Shown here piece by piece: positions 41,001 to 52,494 of a DNA stretch of 64,000 nucleotides. Each line of letters begins with the position of its first letter. Positions within the stretch are counted from its first letter, which is position 1. Origin of the DNA: Pycnopodia helianthoides (lineage: Eukaryota > Echinodermata > Asteroidea > Forcipulatida > Asteriidae); NCBI GenBank assembly GCA_032158295.1, contig CM063256.1, positions 1,178,001 to 1,242,000 on the forward strand. The letters run 5' to 3'. Below the pieces are notes generated by a model. That model was not told where the DNA came from, searched no databases, and was given only the letters and a program-made list of their open reading frames with translations. The translations under genes and the position numbers were made by a program.

Positions 41001-44000
41001 GTCTTGATAAATAATAAACTTTGGAGAGCTGAACTACTGGGAGACAATTCTGACTCGAGATTGATTTTCTTTATTTTGACATGCTTCAGGAGTGGCCTTC
41101 TCATCTGGTGATGCGTGGAAAGCACAGCGAAGGATTGCGATTACATTCATGAGGGATTTTGGCTTGAACAGGACAGACTACGGGGATGTCATTGGGATCG
41201 AGGCTGACTGCCTCGTGGCTGAGATGCAGAAACACGAAGGGAGAGCCTTTGACCCGTACATCCTCATGGCCAACGCCGTATCCAATGTCATCTGTAAGGC
41301 GGTGTTCGGCAAGAGGTATGACTACGATGACCCGAGCTTTAAACGGCTCCTCCGAGCGATCAGCCGCAACATCCAACTTATTGGGGGGTTTACGGGCGTT
41401 CTGCAGATCATGCCCGGTGCCCCTTGGGTCGCGCCGTTCTTACCACCTATAAGAGAAACGGGGAGGAATCTCAAACTCATATGCGACTTTACCGCGGAGA
41501 TTGTGAAAGAGCACCAGAAGGATTTCGATCCGAAGCAGCCACGAGACTTCATCGACGTGTACCTTAAGGAAATGGCAGCTGCGACGAGTGAAGAGAAGTC
41601 CAAGATCAGACTAAATGACATGTACGCAACGGTGGGGGATCTGTTCATTGCTGGCACGGAAGCGACGTCTACGACAGTTCGATGGGGATTACTGTACATG
41701 ATGGCGTACCCAGAGATACAACAAAAGGTAAGACGTTTGACAGGTAGGCGGAATCAGTTGTTTGCTTTTACGCACATGAAAATGACAGATAGTGTCAGCT
41801 TGTTAAAAGTTGTGCCGAGCATTTGCTGTTGATTTGGAGATGAAGCATGCATAATGTCCGAACTTGCCCAACATGAAACCAAAGAGTTTGCCCTTTCCAC
41901 TTCGAATCGTGCATCAAGTACATACGTAAATGTGCGTAATTTGACACTTTTGTTTAAAGGAACATTACAGAATTGGTTTTTGCTAACAAAACAGTTGCTG
42001 GCAGTGTAAGCACTTTATGTAATCCACCAAATACATAAACTGACAACCTGTAGAAGTTTGAGATCGATCGGCCATCTGGGACACGAGAAAATAGTGAAAA
42101 ACCGATTACACATTTGCATGAAATCATATAGATTCAACAAATAAATAAAACGCTCACTGAGCGATAAACTCCAATCGGAAAATTAGTTTATCCATTTCTC
42201 ATCAAAAATGGCATTTCTCATCAAAAATGGCATTTCAGACAGAAATATTTCAAGGGATGTTTTCTACTATCATCATCATTAGACCGTGTAAGTTTTATGT
42301 AAATCTGTGATCAAAAAGTATATTTTAAAGGTTTTTTTCTTACCAATTCTGTAATAAGGTCAAAATGAGTTTGTGATGCAATCGTTTTCCGATAGAGAGA
42401 GTCCTCAGTTGGTGGGGTAAAAAGTTACAAGTTTCTACCTCGCAATAAAATGATGCAAAATGTCATTTTATTCGATACTCTTTGAGAGCGAAATTTGAAA
42501 CATGACGTCATCGGACAGCAAACAAAAAATAGGTCTGTACATTCCAAAGAGGAATTTCTGCGCCAGTCATCAGCTAAGATTCAATGCCGTTTTGATTGAA
42601 TATCATCAGAATTCAGGAATGAACTGAACATTTTCTGTACAAAAATGTACAAACCATTGTTTTGGAAATGTGACGTCATTGAGCGGTTTTGGATTTTGAC
42701 AAAAATTGCACGTGAAGGGTACCAAACACAGTGGCATTTTACACAATGTTAACGTGAGGTTAGAAACTTGTAACTTTTTTCCCTCTTACCTATTGGGAAA
42801 TGAGTGGATCACAAAACTGAATTTGACCTCGGAGCCCCTCTTACCTATTGGGAAATGAGTGGATCACAAAACTGAATTTGACCTCGGAGCCCCTCTTTTA
42901 ATTACACGTGCCACAGTTGCAGTTGCCTTCGTTATCTAACAGGTATTCTTTGTTGATGCTTGTCTTCCTCATTGATGTAGTTACAACATGAGCTTGATAC
43001 CGTAGTTGGCAGAGACCGTATGCCCCGCATGTCCGACGGGGTGAACTTGCCGTACACCCAGGCCTGCATTTGTGAAATCTTCCGTCTCGGCAATGTGGTA
43101 CCACTCGGGGCTCCCCACAGAGCTTCACAGGACACTGTCATCGGGGGTTACACTATCCCAAAAGGAAGCCTAGTGTTTGCTAACATTGGGGCCATAGGCT
43201 TCGATCCTGAGACTTGGTCGGAGCCAGGAAGATTCAACCCCGACAGATTCCTGGATGAGAGTGGGAAAGTGATCAAACGGGATGACTTAATACCGTTCTC
43301 TACCGGTAAGAAAAGTACATTTCAAAGATTTACCCGACCATGTTCGAATCCAAACTAAAACAGAAATTAGAATTAGAAGCAGGCTAGTCGAAACGTTGAT
43401 ACCAATTAAGAACTCGCTCCGCGGCAGTGAAGTTAATAACGAGAAGTCCCCTCGATTCATAATGCGAAATGTCCCGACCGATTTCCTACCTCCTGCCCAG
43501 GTAGTACTTAACAAGCAGGACAGTTCTTTTCAGAACTTAGTAGTATTCCGAAAATCTACTCCGCAGCAGTAGAATAAACAGCAAGACGAGTTCTCAAAGA
43601 ACAAAATCTACACAGCAAATCATACACATGGTGTTACCGTAAACTGAATATACATTGATACCTCACCATGCAATGCCTCAAATCCCATACACTCTTAAAA
43701 TTAATTGGTCATTTTGACTAAAAAAAAATAGTCCAGCATGATGTCTTATAGGACTAATCTAGATAAGTCTAATACCAGTGCATGACTAAGGAACTTTAGT
43801 CAAAATGCGACTAGAATTAACTAGTCCTGTGACAATGTCTTATACGACTAATCAGTAGTCCAGCGACTAAACTGCTTAGTCCAGTGACTTTTGATCTTAG
43901 TCCAGTGACTTTTGAGCCTAGTCCAGTACCTCGTTAGTATTTCTGACTAATGACATTAGTCAAGCACTTTGAGGGGTTTTGACTAGTTTTCATTGGTCAG

Positions 44001-47000
44001 AAGTCAACAATTAGTCATTGTTGATCTGAACTTTTTGAGCTACAAAATGTACAAGAAGGGGTCGTGACATGTGAACTCTGCCAATATTATGTGGTTTTTC
44101 AAACGCATTATCATTTTTGTCAACGATCTTTTACACATTCGAAACAATAACACTCTGAAATAATTATGACTTCAACATTTTGTGGAATTCTTTAAAGACA
44201 AATTTAATCAAAAAGATTTAATCAGAAAAACTGGTTATTATCGGGTACGTGTTACAGCACAAATATTTATTTTGCATCGTCGGGGGCTCAGTGTATCCCT
44301 AATAAGCATAATTATTATCTCAACTGTGATAAATAATCTTATCAAGAAAGACACGCTTCTTTCAAAGAGGAATGTCCTATTAAATGTAAGGGTATAGGTC
44401 ATGTTAAAAACATTAAAACTTGCAAAGTAGACTGTAACAGCTGCCAGTAGTTAGTAGAGTTGTTGGCAGCAATCCCATCAAAGAACACATCAAATTAAGA
44501 GCCACATCCTGAATTACAGGCCAAGCTTTCCCTGTACCTTAAAACAAAGTCAGCATGTTTAATCAATACTTTTATCTTATTTCCAAAGTCTCAATAGACT
44601 CAAGGTAGTAGGCCTTACCAGTCATTTGAAAATATGAACTTAGATTGTTAGCTAAAGCACATCTATCTCAAAACGTGAATTTGTTTATGGACTTGGTGGA
44701 CATCCTCATTCCAGTCTGACGGTCATGTTGGTCTTAAAAAAGCCTAAGCATTAGCAATAATACAACCAAGTAGCCAGGCAGGCATAGGCGATGCCCATGC
44801 CATGCCAACCAACCGTTTGTACACGCTCATTACCAATACGACCACTGTCTACTGCTGTACTAGTGCTAATATAGGCCTATACACTAGCTATGGCCTAGCT
44901 GCCTATAGATTTCTGTGAATTTTAACCTTTGAAAATAAGCAAAACAAGGTGGAATTCTTACCTTATTTTTGAGGAAGGTGAAGGAGCCACGTGTGCATAA
45001 AATAGAACTGAATGTTCATCACACTCTTTGGTTGGGCGAGGGCTGCTACCTCACGGTAAGATGCTCATGAAGACGAAGACGAAGCCAAACCTAGCTTAAG
45101 CATGCATACAATGGCTGTGTGTATGGGTGTTTAGGGTTAGTTCTGGCTATGGTGGATAAACGCATCACCAAGCAATCGGGGTACCAGTATCTTGCCGAAT
45201 TTTGCTGGTACAGTATTTGATGGGAGAAGTGCCAACTTTCTGATCTACAAGCGGGAGAACCAAGGCGGGAAAATGACCAATCCATTTAAGTCGGAGCTCC
45301 GTGTATGACTAATTTGTGAAAAGTCATTAGACAAGGCAAAAATAGTCAAAACTCTAAATTTTGACTAAATTGTCTTAGTCGAAACAAAATTTTAGTCAGG
45401 GGTCAAACGCTGACTATTAATGGTTAGTCACTGCAAAATAAAAATTAGTCCAGGAAAAACTGTATTAGTCCAAGACTCGGGACTAGGCAAACTTAGTCAT
45501 TTTGACTAATTTATAAGCATGAATGACGAATTAATTTTAAGAGTGTACCACTAACCTGTTTATGTGTGTTTTGTTGTCATTTTGCCTTCGAGAAAGACTC
45601 TGCTATGGCCAAAACGGCAGTCTTAACTAGTATTTATTTTTAAACAGATACAAGCAAATACAGAATTGGTACCTCAAGTCAAAACGGTACCAATCCTCAA
45701 GAGAAATAGTTACGTTTGAAATTCTTTCTAAGACGAAAACATAGCGTTTGAAATTCCCCCTAGCAACCATTGCGTAATTCGGTTGAAGCTGCCACCATCT
45801 TGATCATGTTCCCTGTATCCAGTAACAGTAATGGATGCTAATGTTCTTTGTAAAAAAAAAAAAAAACCAGACTAATTTTCCTTCCAGCCTCAGTTTGGTT
45901 ACATTGATTTGAATGGGAGAAAATCAAGATGGCCGCACCATGATAAAGGTCTATCATGAATATGTATCCCAAAATTAATCATTTTCGGTGATTGAACGAA
46001 AACGTACAACCACCCAAATTAGAAGCCATTAACAGGTTTTGTGGTTGTATGGTGTATTTAAGACCAAATTAAAAGAAAAAAAAATAAGAAAAAAAAAAGT
46101 TTAGCGTCCCCGCCCGCTTCCTTTTTAGAGACCGCCTCCTTTTTTCTTTTTTTCTTCTTTTTTTAAGGATACATTTTTACGATCTCTGACGAAAAAAAAA
46201 AATGCTGAAAAACATAATAACTTCGTATTTTTTTAATTGAGCACACCGAAAAAACACAAAAAAGCTGGCAACCATCTTGTTTGTCTTAAAAAGTGTATCG
46301 GGCGGCCATTTAAAAAAAAAAAAAAAAAAAACTAAGGCCCGCCTCCTCCTATTTTTCAAAAAGTCAGGACGCTAAACATGTTTTGTTTTTTTGCCTAACG
46401 AAAACTAGAGGATTTTGACTCTTATATGAAGGTTTGCTTAGCCACCATGACAGTTATCTTTTGATTGATAAAGACTCTAAGAAGAGCCGATTGTATTATC
46501 CTAAGTGATCGCTCAACAACTACGGGTAGATAAAATACTGAACTGTTTTTCTCATCGCATAACGAATGGTCGGACACTCGTAGTGTGGTCCACAGTTCGG
46601 AAGTTGCATGCTTTCCTTATCGCTATTCATTCATGTTTGCCGTAAACAAACTGATTGCGCTGGTACAGACATGAAACAGCTAACGTGTCCGGCCTTGAAC
46701 TCACGAAAAAAACCAGCTCACAAAATTGTCCTTTTTTGCATCTTGTGATGTTTCAGTTGGAATTGATTGACTGACTGGCCATGCATGTATGTTCGATCAA
46801 AGTCTCCATTTTATAAGTTCGATAATAGTTTTACCGTCTATAGACGAATTGTAAGGGAAGACGGGGGAAATACTGAAAAACAACTTTCAGGCAAGAGTTA
46901 ATCCCCAACTCCTCAAAATTGTTTCGATAATCTCCTTTTACAAAATCTGTAAAGATGACGTGTCCCATATGATAAAAGCAGGGAACGATTTCGTCCCGCA

Positions 47001-48631
47001 AGTTTGCATTGCAAGTTTGCATTGCAAAATATTTAGTCTGAACACGTTTTGTGCACAATGAATGCTAATATTTATTGAGTAGCAACTGATACGCTTTGTA
47101 TGGCATTTTACCATGTAATACATGGACAATCTTGGGTTTTTTTTCAACGGAATCTAAAAGCTGATAATCCAAAATCCAAGAGTAAAATTGAACTGAACTA
47201 TGAATGGTTGTTAAATCATGCCCGCGGGTGATTTTGTGTCATTAAAAAAAACTACACAATGCGCGTGTATACCCGCATTGTGTCGTCGAAACTGGCTCAA
47301 GGGCCTACCGGTAGTTTCATGTCGGAAGATATGTTTTAATCTTCATTGACCAGATAGAACTATAGCTGTTGCAAACTGCTTACCAACCAAAAGGATGGTA
47401 TAGGCCTACATGTTTTGACCCTTATTTCTTGAAAGCTAAATGCTTACACAAACATGTATACTGGTGTGACAGGAGCAGTCGAGGGTCTGTCAGGGTCGAA
47501 GTGTCAGTCAGGCCATGAACTTCTCTTCAATCTTGAGTCAACTTGTTACAAGAAATTGAAAGCGTTAAAAAGTACTAATTCTTGAATCGTTCTAAACACT
47601 ACCCTGTGTTATATTTAGCACAATATAGTCAGGTAAACATTTACCCAACTAACGACTATGTTCCCCTTTACCCCAAACTTTACCCAACCACCAAAAGTTG
47701 GTAGGAAGTTTACCCAACGATTTTGATGTTTTTCAATGCGTTGATAAACACAACTTGTACCCGTTGAGGCTGTCGTATAAAAACAGACAGTTACAAATAT
47801 TTAATTGTAAACACTTTCAATTAAACTGTAGAGTGTCTTTAGAATGCAACTCAACGCTTTAACAATCAACCAATAATCTATGATTTAATTTTCTGACTAA
47901 AAGCCAAATTGCTTATATAATTACTTGGCACACGTGACATGACATTTTGGCTGGTAACCTTATTCTGGTAAGCAATAATTTGTTTGGTGTTTAGCTACTT
48001 TTTGAGCTTAACCCTCGACATCGTTCTCATCGTCACAAACTCTATTCGTATGAAAATAATGTGTCGAATCATCATCATGTTATTATCGACTACAACTTGT
48101 GCTTGCGTTTGGCACTGACGTACGTGCTACATGTCCAACACCCTTGAGAACTATATGTGAATAGCCCAAGTTGCCTTTATTGTGATTTAGCGTGACATGA
48201 TGTTAAATAATAAATTATATATAACTCATTGTTGTCAGCACCCGCTGTAATTCCAACAGGTCCCTACTATACCCCAAAATTACCAACACCAAAAATTAAA
48301 CACTTTTGACTCCTTCTTTGTGGTTATTACTATTCACTTTATGTATTTACAATTGTTCAATGATTCAGTTTGAAGAAAACTATACATACAGAAGTCAGCA
48401 ATTTTGTGACAAGTGTGTAACATTTTGTAATTGTGCATCCTTTCAGGTCACCGGATTTGCATTGGGGAGCAAATGTCCAAGACCGAAATGTTTGTCTTCT
48501 TCACTCGCCTCATCCACCGGTTCACCTTCAAGAAGCCAGAGGATTCGCCACCGATAACCTTCAAGGGTGTGGCTGGGGTGACGCTCTCACCCATCCCGTT
48601 TAAAATGTGTGCCATTCCTCGGGATAACTGA
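38033..48631 (+). CDS. Cytochrome P450, CYP2-like (gene B), intact
   Basis: Five exons join in phase: 38033-38214, 40162-40319, 41090-41727, 42981-43305, 48447-48631 (stop TGA); 495 residues, the CYP2 norm. ATG chosen because MDLVSVVLAAAVSLAAFVFL is a membrane anchor and a TATA box lies 130 bp upstream. Marks: WKAQRR (helix C), FDPKQPRDFIDVYL, AGTEATSTT (helix I oxygen-binding), CEIFR (ExxR), WSEPGRFNPDRF (PERF region), FSTGHRICIGE with heme Cys at about residue 439. ER-bound heme monooxygenase fed by NADPH-P450 reductase; substrate unknown. Odd points: the hinge reads NLPPKVSFLPILWDV instead of PPGP-x-x-P, and intron 4 is 5.1 kb with a 1.86-kb transposon. Divergent from gene A, sharing three of its four intron positions. 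Confidence 0.93.
38994..39315. mobile_element. TTAA-flanked MITE, copy 7
   Basis: TTAA at 38994-38997 and 39312-39315. The interior GATGACCAATTGAGCTTAAA, TTTTCACAGATTTGTTACTT is the shared core; the right end is ACCAATGTTGTACACATGC, like copy 1. In intron 1 of gene B. Confidence 0.75.
39312..39704. mobile_element. TTAA-flanked MITE family A, copy 8, abutting copy 7
   Basis: TTAA at 39312-39315 and 39701-39704. Ends AGGAACATTACAGAATTGGT and ACCAATTCTGTAATGTTCCT are perfect inverted repeats. The interior holds AGTTTATCGCTCAGTGAGCG (a hairpin) and GATGGCCGATCGATCTCAAA. Other copies: 41954, 49035, 57942. Confidence 0.9.
40345..40716. mobile_element. TTAA-flanked MITE, copy 9
   Basis: TTAA at 40345-40348 and 40713-40716. 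Ends AGGCACAGTACACGTTTGGT and ACCAAACGTGTACTGTGCC are perfect inverted repeats. The interior has GAAGCGTTT...AAACGCTTC, an inner hairpin, and TGATATCTCAAAAACGCGAC. In intron 2 of gene B. Confidence 0.9.
41954..42358. mobile_element. TTAA MITE family A, copy 10, right end lost
   Basis: Left TTAA and AGGAACATTACAGAATTGGT intact; interior in the opposite order to copy 8; right end stops after ACCAATTCTGTAAT, joined to a family B element. A 19-bp segment (CATCAAAAATGGCATTTCT) is duplicated at 42208-42243. In intron 3 of gene B. Confidence 0.85.
42355..42901. mobile_element. TTAA element family B, copy 2, with tandem duplication
   Basis: Homologous to 30338-30844. The left terminal repeat is cut at AAGGTCAAAATGAGTTTGTG where it meets copy 10; the right end CTCGGAGCCCCTCTTTTAA is intact with TTAA at 42898-42901. 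A 55-bp unit starting TTACCTATTGGGAAATGAG is present twice (42786-42840, 42841-42895). It ends 80 bp before exon 4 of gene B. Confidence 0.85.
43690..45545. mobile_element. 1.86-kb TA-flanked non-autonomous transposon
   Basis: Ends CACTCTTAAAATTAATTGGT and TCGTCATTCATGCT reversed (right end TTAATTTTAAGAGTG) form inverted repeats of about 23 bp, with TA on each outer side (43688-43689, 45546-45547). For about 300 bp inside each end TTAGTC / GACTAA recurs many times. No open frame resembling a transposase. In intron 4 of gene B. The short element at 61758-61997 has related ends (CACTCTAAAAACTC) and the same TA flanks. Confidence 0.8.
46099..46378. mobile_element. 280-bp element with GTTTAGCGTCC ends
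   Basis: Ends GTTTAGCGTCC / GGACGCTAAAC inverted, next to CCCGCCCGCTTCC and CCCGCCTCCTCC strings; interior poly-purine/poly-pyrimidine runs. Distant relative of 51910-52494. In intron 4 of gene B. Confidence 0.55.
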
Positions 48632-48898
48632 ACTGTCAGTGCCAACAACAGCCGGAGTCAGGGTGAACATTGGTTTGGGTATAGAGATACTTTATTCCGT
48701 GTCTCAAATTTATAAGAAATAGTAACATAATTGATTTACAAAGGTTGAGTTTGTATTCATTTGATTCCAATTTCCTATTTCACATCTGCATTATGCTGGG
48801 ATGCTGTATAAATTTGGGGAGAGTAACTTATTTTCAATCTTCTTTTTTTTTTTTTTTTTTACATAAACAAACATGTGTGTAATGTGGTATTGTCAAAG

Positions 48899-48904
48899 AA
48901 TAAA
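48899..48904 (+). terminator. Polyadenylation signal of CYP2-like gene B
   Basis: AATAAA 268 bases after the stop codon, followed by TTTATTTTCTGTT (U-rich downstream context). Confidence 0.65.
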
Positions 48905-49034
48905 GCGGTGATGGATCTTTATTTTCTGTTATCTTAAATTGGTTCCTTGAAGAATCGGATTCAATTCAATTCGATGTTGTGCTTTATTGTCGCACAAATA
49001 CACGCCAATGTGCAAAACCATAACTACACCATGT

Positions 49035-49417
49035 TTAAAGGAACATTACAGAATTGGTAAGAAAAAAACTTGTCAAATATACTTTTTGATCACAGATTTA
49101 CATAAAACTTACACGGTCTAATGATGATGATAGTAGAAAACATCCCTTGAAATATTTCTGTCTGAAATGCCATATTTGATGAGAAATGAATAACTAATTT
49201 TCCGATTGGAGTTTATCGCTCAGTGAGCGTTTTATTCATTTGTTGAATCTATATGATTTCATGCAAATGTGTATTCGGTTTTTCACTATTTTCTCATGAC
49301 CCAGATGGCTGATCGATCTCAAACTTCTACAGGTTTGTCAGTTTATGTATATGAAGGATTACATAAAGTACTTACACTGCCAGCAACTGTTTTGTTAGCA
49401 AAAACCAATCATGTAAC
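49035..49417. mobile_element. TTAA MITE family A, copy 11, right end degraded
   Basis: TTAA and AGGAACATTACAGAATTGGT on the left; interior nearly identical to copy 8, including AGTTTATCGCTCAGTGAGCG; right end diverges after AAAACCAAT. Just downstream of gene B. Confidence 0.85.
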
Positions 49418-51909
49418 AAAGAAAAACTTACGACAGCGACCTCGGCCGGATGAACATGCCGGCGCCATATACCAACATAGTTCTGTAGCCTTTTGTTATG
49501 TTGGCGACCAACAAATACTTACCATTCTCACAGCTTTTTACAGTAAAGGGAACATTGACTCTTGAACTGTTATTCTTTGCTCAGTTTGATATGGGGAGTC
49601 CCTTGTCAATCTTTGTTCGGGGTGCCAGTAAGAAGCTGCCGTATAGCCAGGGATCGCATCAACCTGGGATGCGGCCGGCAGGAGAGTGATCACCTTAAAG
49701 GGGCACGACATTTTATTTTAAATATCAAGTGATAAACCACAAGAGAAACTGACTGGGTAAATTTTAAATTATTTTTGGGTTGAACCCAAAAACAATAATA
49801 AATACTAGAGCGTATGAGAAACTAAACTGTACAATCATGTGGGTATTACGTTAACACAAGTAAAGGTTGATGTACAATGGAATGAAATGGAATACAGTTT
49901 TGTTTTAATGCATAAAATGACATTTTGATTTCGGATGAATTGAAAAGTGGTGTTCAGTCTCACCAAATGCATATAACTGTCACATAAACACGTTCGGTGA
50001 GTTTTCGCGAGAAAACAAATTTCTTCTTTAATTGTAATTGATAGATTTTTGTTGTTGATGTTAACCTTTGTATTTATTTCAGATTGGATTCTTATAAAAA
50101 GAAAATCCGCAATCCGCAGGAAAAATAAAAACAAAAACTACAATTTACTTTGTGTCTGACTTTTACAAATCCTTTGACTATGGATGGTGGGGGTGGGGAT
50201 TCCAGTTTGTGCAAACTCGCTCAGACATTCTGGATCATGGATGTGTCACGTGCCGTTTATCCGTTCCTCTTTCTTCTTTAATACTTGCATTGTACAATAA
50301 TCTACTTCGAATACATGAATTCAGGAAGATCACCTTATTGTGGTTGTTTTAAGGATCACTGTGTTTGTCTGACGAATACTGCACTACATTACCTGCATTT
50401 TAACCATTTTTGTCCCTGGTGGCGTTTACATGACGTGTCCAGCCCTTTAAAAAATATTGCTGGTTTCACACATACTTTTGGAGGGTCCTGGAGTAAACAC
50501 ATTGTCATGGCATCCAACTAAGATAATCCCTTTAATCCCTTAAATAAACAACCTGCTCTGGACAGGAAACTGACTGGATGATTGCTGGAACTACTTTTAA
50601 AAGCTACATGAAATGGCCATTGGCAATATGTATGGACAAATTGTTTTTAGTACGAGGTTGAAAAACCTCGAAAACCATGCTTCGACCCCACGGTATAATG
50701 TACATGTACATTGTACATACACCAAGTACAGTATGTAAAATGTACATTGTACTGCAGTTTCTAGTACCGTGCTAGTATACAAAGCGGGGTGCTTGCGAAA
50801 AGAGCCTTGGACAAGGCTACTCATAAACTGGTGTATCAGTGGTGTCTGCACCAATTGAAACACAGAACAGAGCCTTTGTCCATTTAATAAACTGGGATAG
50901 TAAAGATTTGCGTTGACATTGAGAAGTTGTGACGTCTTAGACCCTTCAAAATTAATTGAAATTTTTTAAAACAGCCAGCCAGTCAAATATTTCTGTTTTG
51001 CCCATTTAACAAAAATTGAACTCGCTCAACACACGAGGGTCACTCAAGGTGATGGCTACTTAGATAATGAAGACAAGTGTATTGTATGAGGGGTGCCATG
51101 CAACCTCGTCCCAGGGTGTGTCGAGCAGTACGAGGTCACTGACCGCTCTCTCACCCTGGTATTGGATCATTTGCATATCCAAACATTTTGGATACGTAGG
51201 CAGGCGCGGTTCTACGGGGGGGGGGGCTAGGTGGGCTAAAGCCCCCCCCCCCCCAATTTTTGTCTAGCCCCCCCCAAAAAAAAATGCAAGGGAAAAAAAG
51301 AAGAAGATACAAGCTGGAAAATACTGGATCTTTATTAAAAATAAAAATGAACAGATTTGCACGGTCTTTTCACATACTATACGTCTAGGCCCAGACTACA
51401 TGACTTGTACGGTTAAATGTTTCATGTGGGATCGGGACAAGCGTGGTGCTTAGAATTTGCGGTTTCCGCCGGCGCGCGCTTCCGCCTTGTTTTGTTTTGT
51501 ATTACATGAACATAAAAACCAATCTCAGTTTGGAAATGACGATGCGGTGATAAAACACAAGTGGCTCAACATATCACCGGAACAATGTTATTTTTTAGTA
51601 AGTTCTAACCTCTTTTCCTCCCCTCCCTTCCTGAAAGCCTTCCTTTTTTCTATTAGAGTATAAGGAGGCTTGAAAACATGTCTGTTTTAAACATCGCCTT
51701 TTGACTTTTCAAAAACAGAGACCTTTGTCTCCCACTTAAACAACAAACAGTCATAGGATGGTTGATTACGAGACCACACCAGAGCCATGTTACATTAGTT
51801 TTAACAACGTTTCTCTGTCTATTTATCTCTCGATGGCTACCACTGGAGATAATAGTTTCCATTTTTCCGCACTCCAATTAACACATCACTAATTCGCTGC
51901 AACTGGTTA
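49418..51909. other. Intergenic stretch, no gene seen
   Basis: Open frames are short and without motifs. Notable only for a TACATGTACATTGTACAT-type palindromic AT tract (about 50700-50760) and a G-run/C-run pair at 51215-51280. Confidence 0.45.
51215..51280. repeat. G13 / C-run hairpin-capable tract
   Basis: A run of 13 G, then GCTAGGTGGGCTAAAG, a run of 14 C and, after AATTTTTGTCTAG, a further run of C followed by A. G and C runs are complementary, so the tract can fold back; each run could also adopt G-quadruplex or i-motif form. Length in the assembly may be unreliable. Confidence 0.6.
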
Positions 51910-52494
51910 GGCCAAGTAACAAAAGTAACACGTTTCTCGTCCCCGCACGCTTCCTTTTTGGCTTCCGCCTCTTTGCTTTTCTTTTCCTGTTTACTATTTT
52001 ATAACAAAAAAGGGGAAACGGGGGGGAGAAAAAAAAGGAAAATTTGAAAAAACGAAGTTCCTTGGTTTATTTTTGACTAAGAATTTGTCTATACTTTTTT
52101 CACCTTAAGTATTCTTAACTTAACATCCATGCGAAGAGTATTTGAGTATGAGCCACAGATCGCTGCATGAGCCCGGCGTCGACTCTTCTACCTAAATTTG
52201 TGATGTTCGCGATATAAATAATATTGAACACATGTACATTTCACTGTTTTTGAATGTTGAAACTTGCTTAGAAAGTGGACTAAAAATACAAATCATTTGT
52301 TTTGTCATACATTGCATCAGTATACTCAAATAGAAACAAATGTGAATAAATATACCTTGGCCAGCCATATTTAGCATGGCGGCCATCTTGGATAAAATAT
52401 ATAAAAAATTGGAAAATAGTAAATAGTAACGCCCTGCCTCCTCCTCTTTTTGAAAAAGTCCAGACGAGAAACATGTTACTTGGTTTACCTGGCC
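51910..52494. mobile_element. 585-bp element with GGCCAAGTAAC ends
   Basis: Left GGCCAAGTAACAAAAGTAAC then ACGTTTCTCGTC; right GACGAGAAACATGTTACTTG then GTTTACCTGGCC: inverted repeats of about 32 bp. The interior near the right end carries GGCGGCCATCTTGGAT. No coding capacity. Confidence 0.8.
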
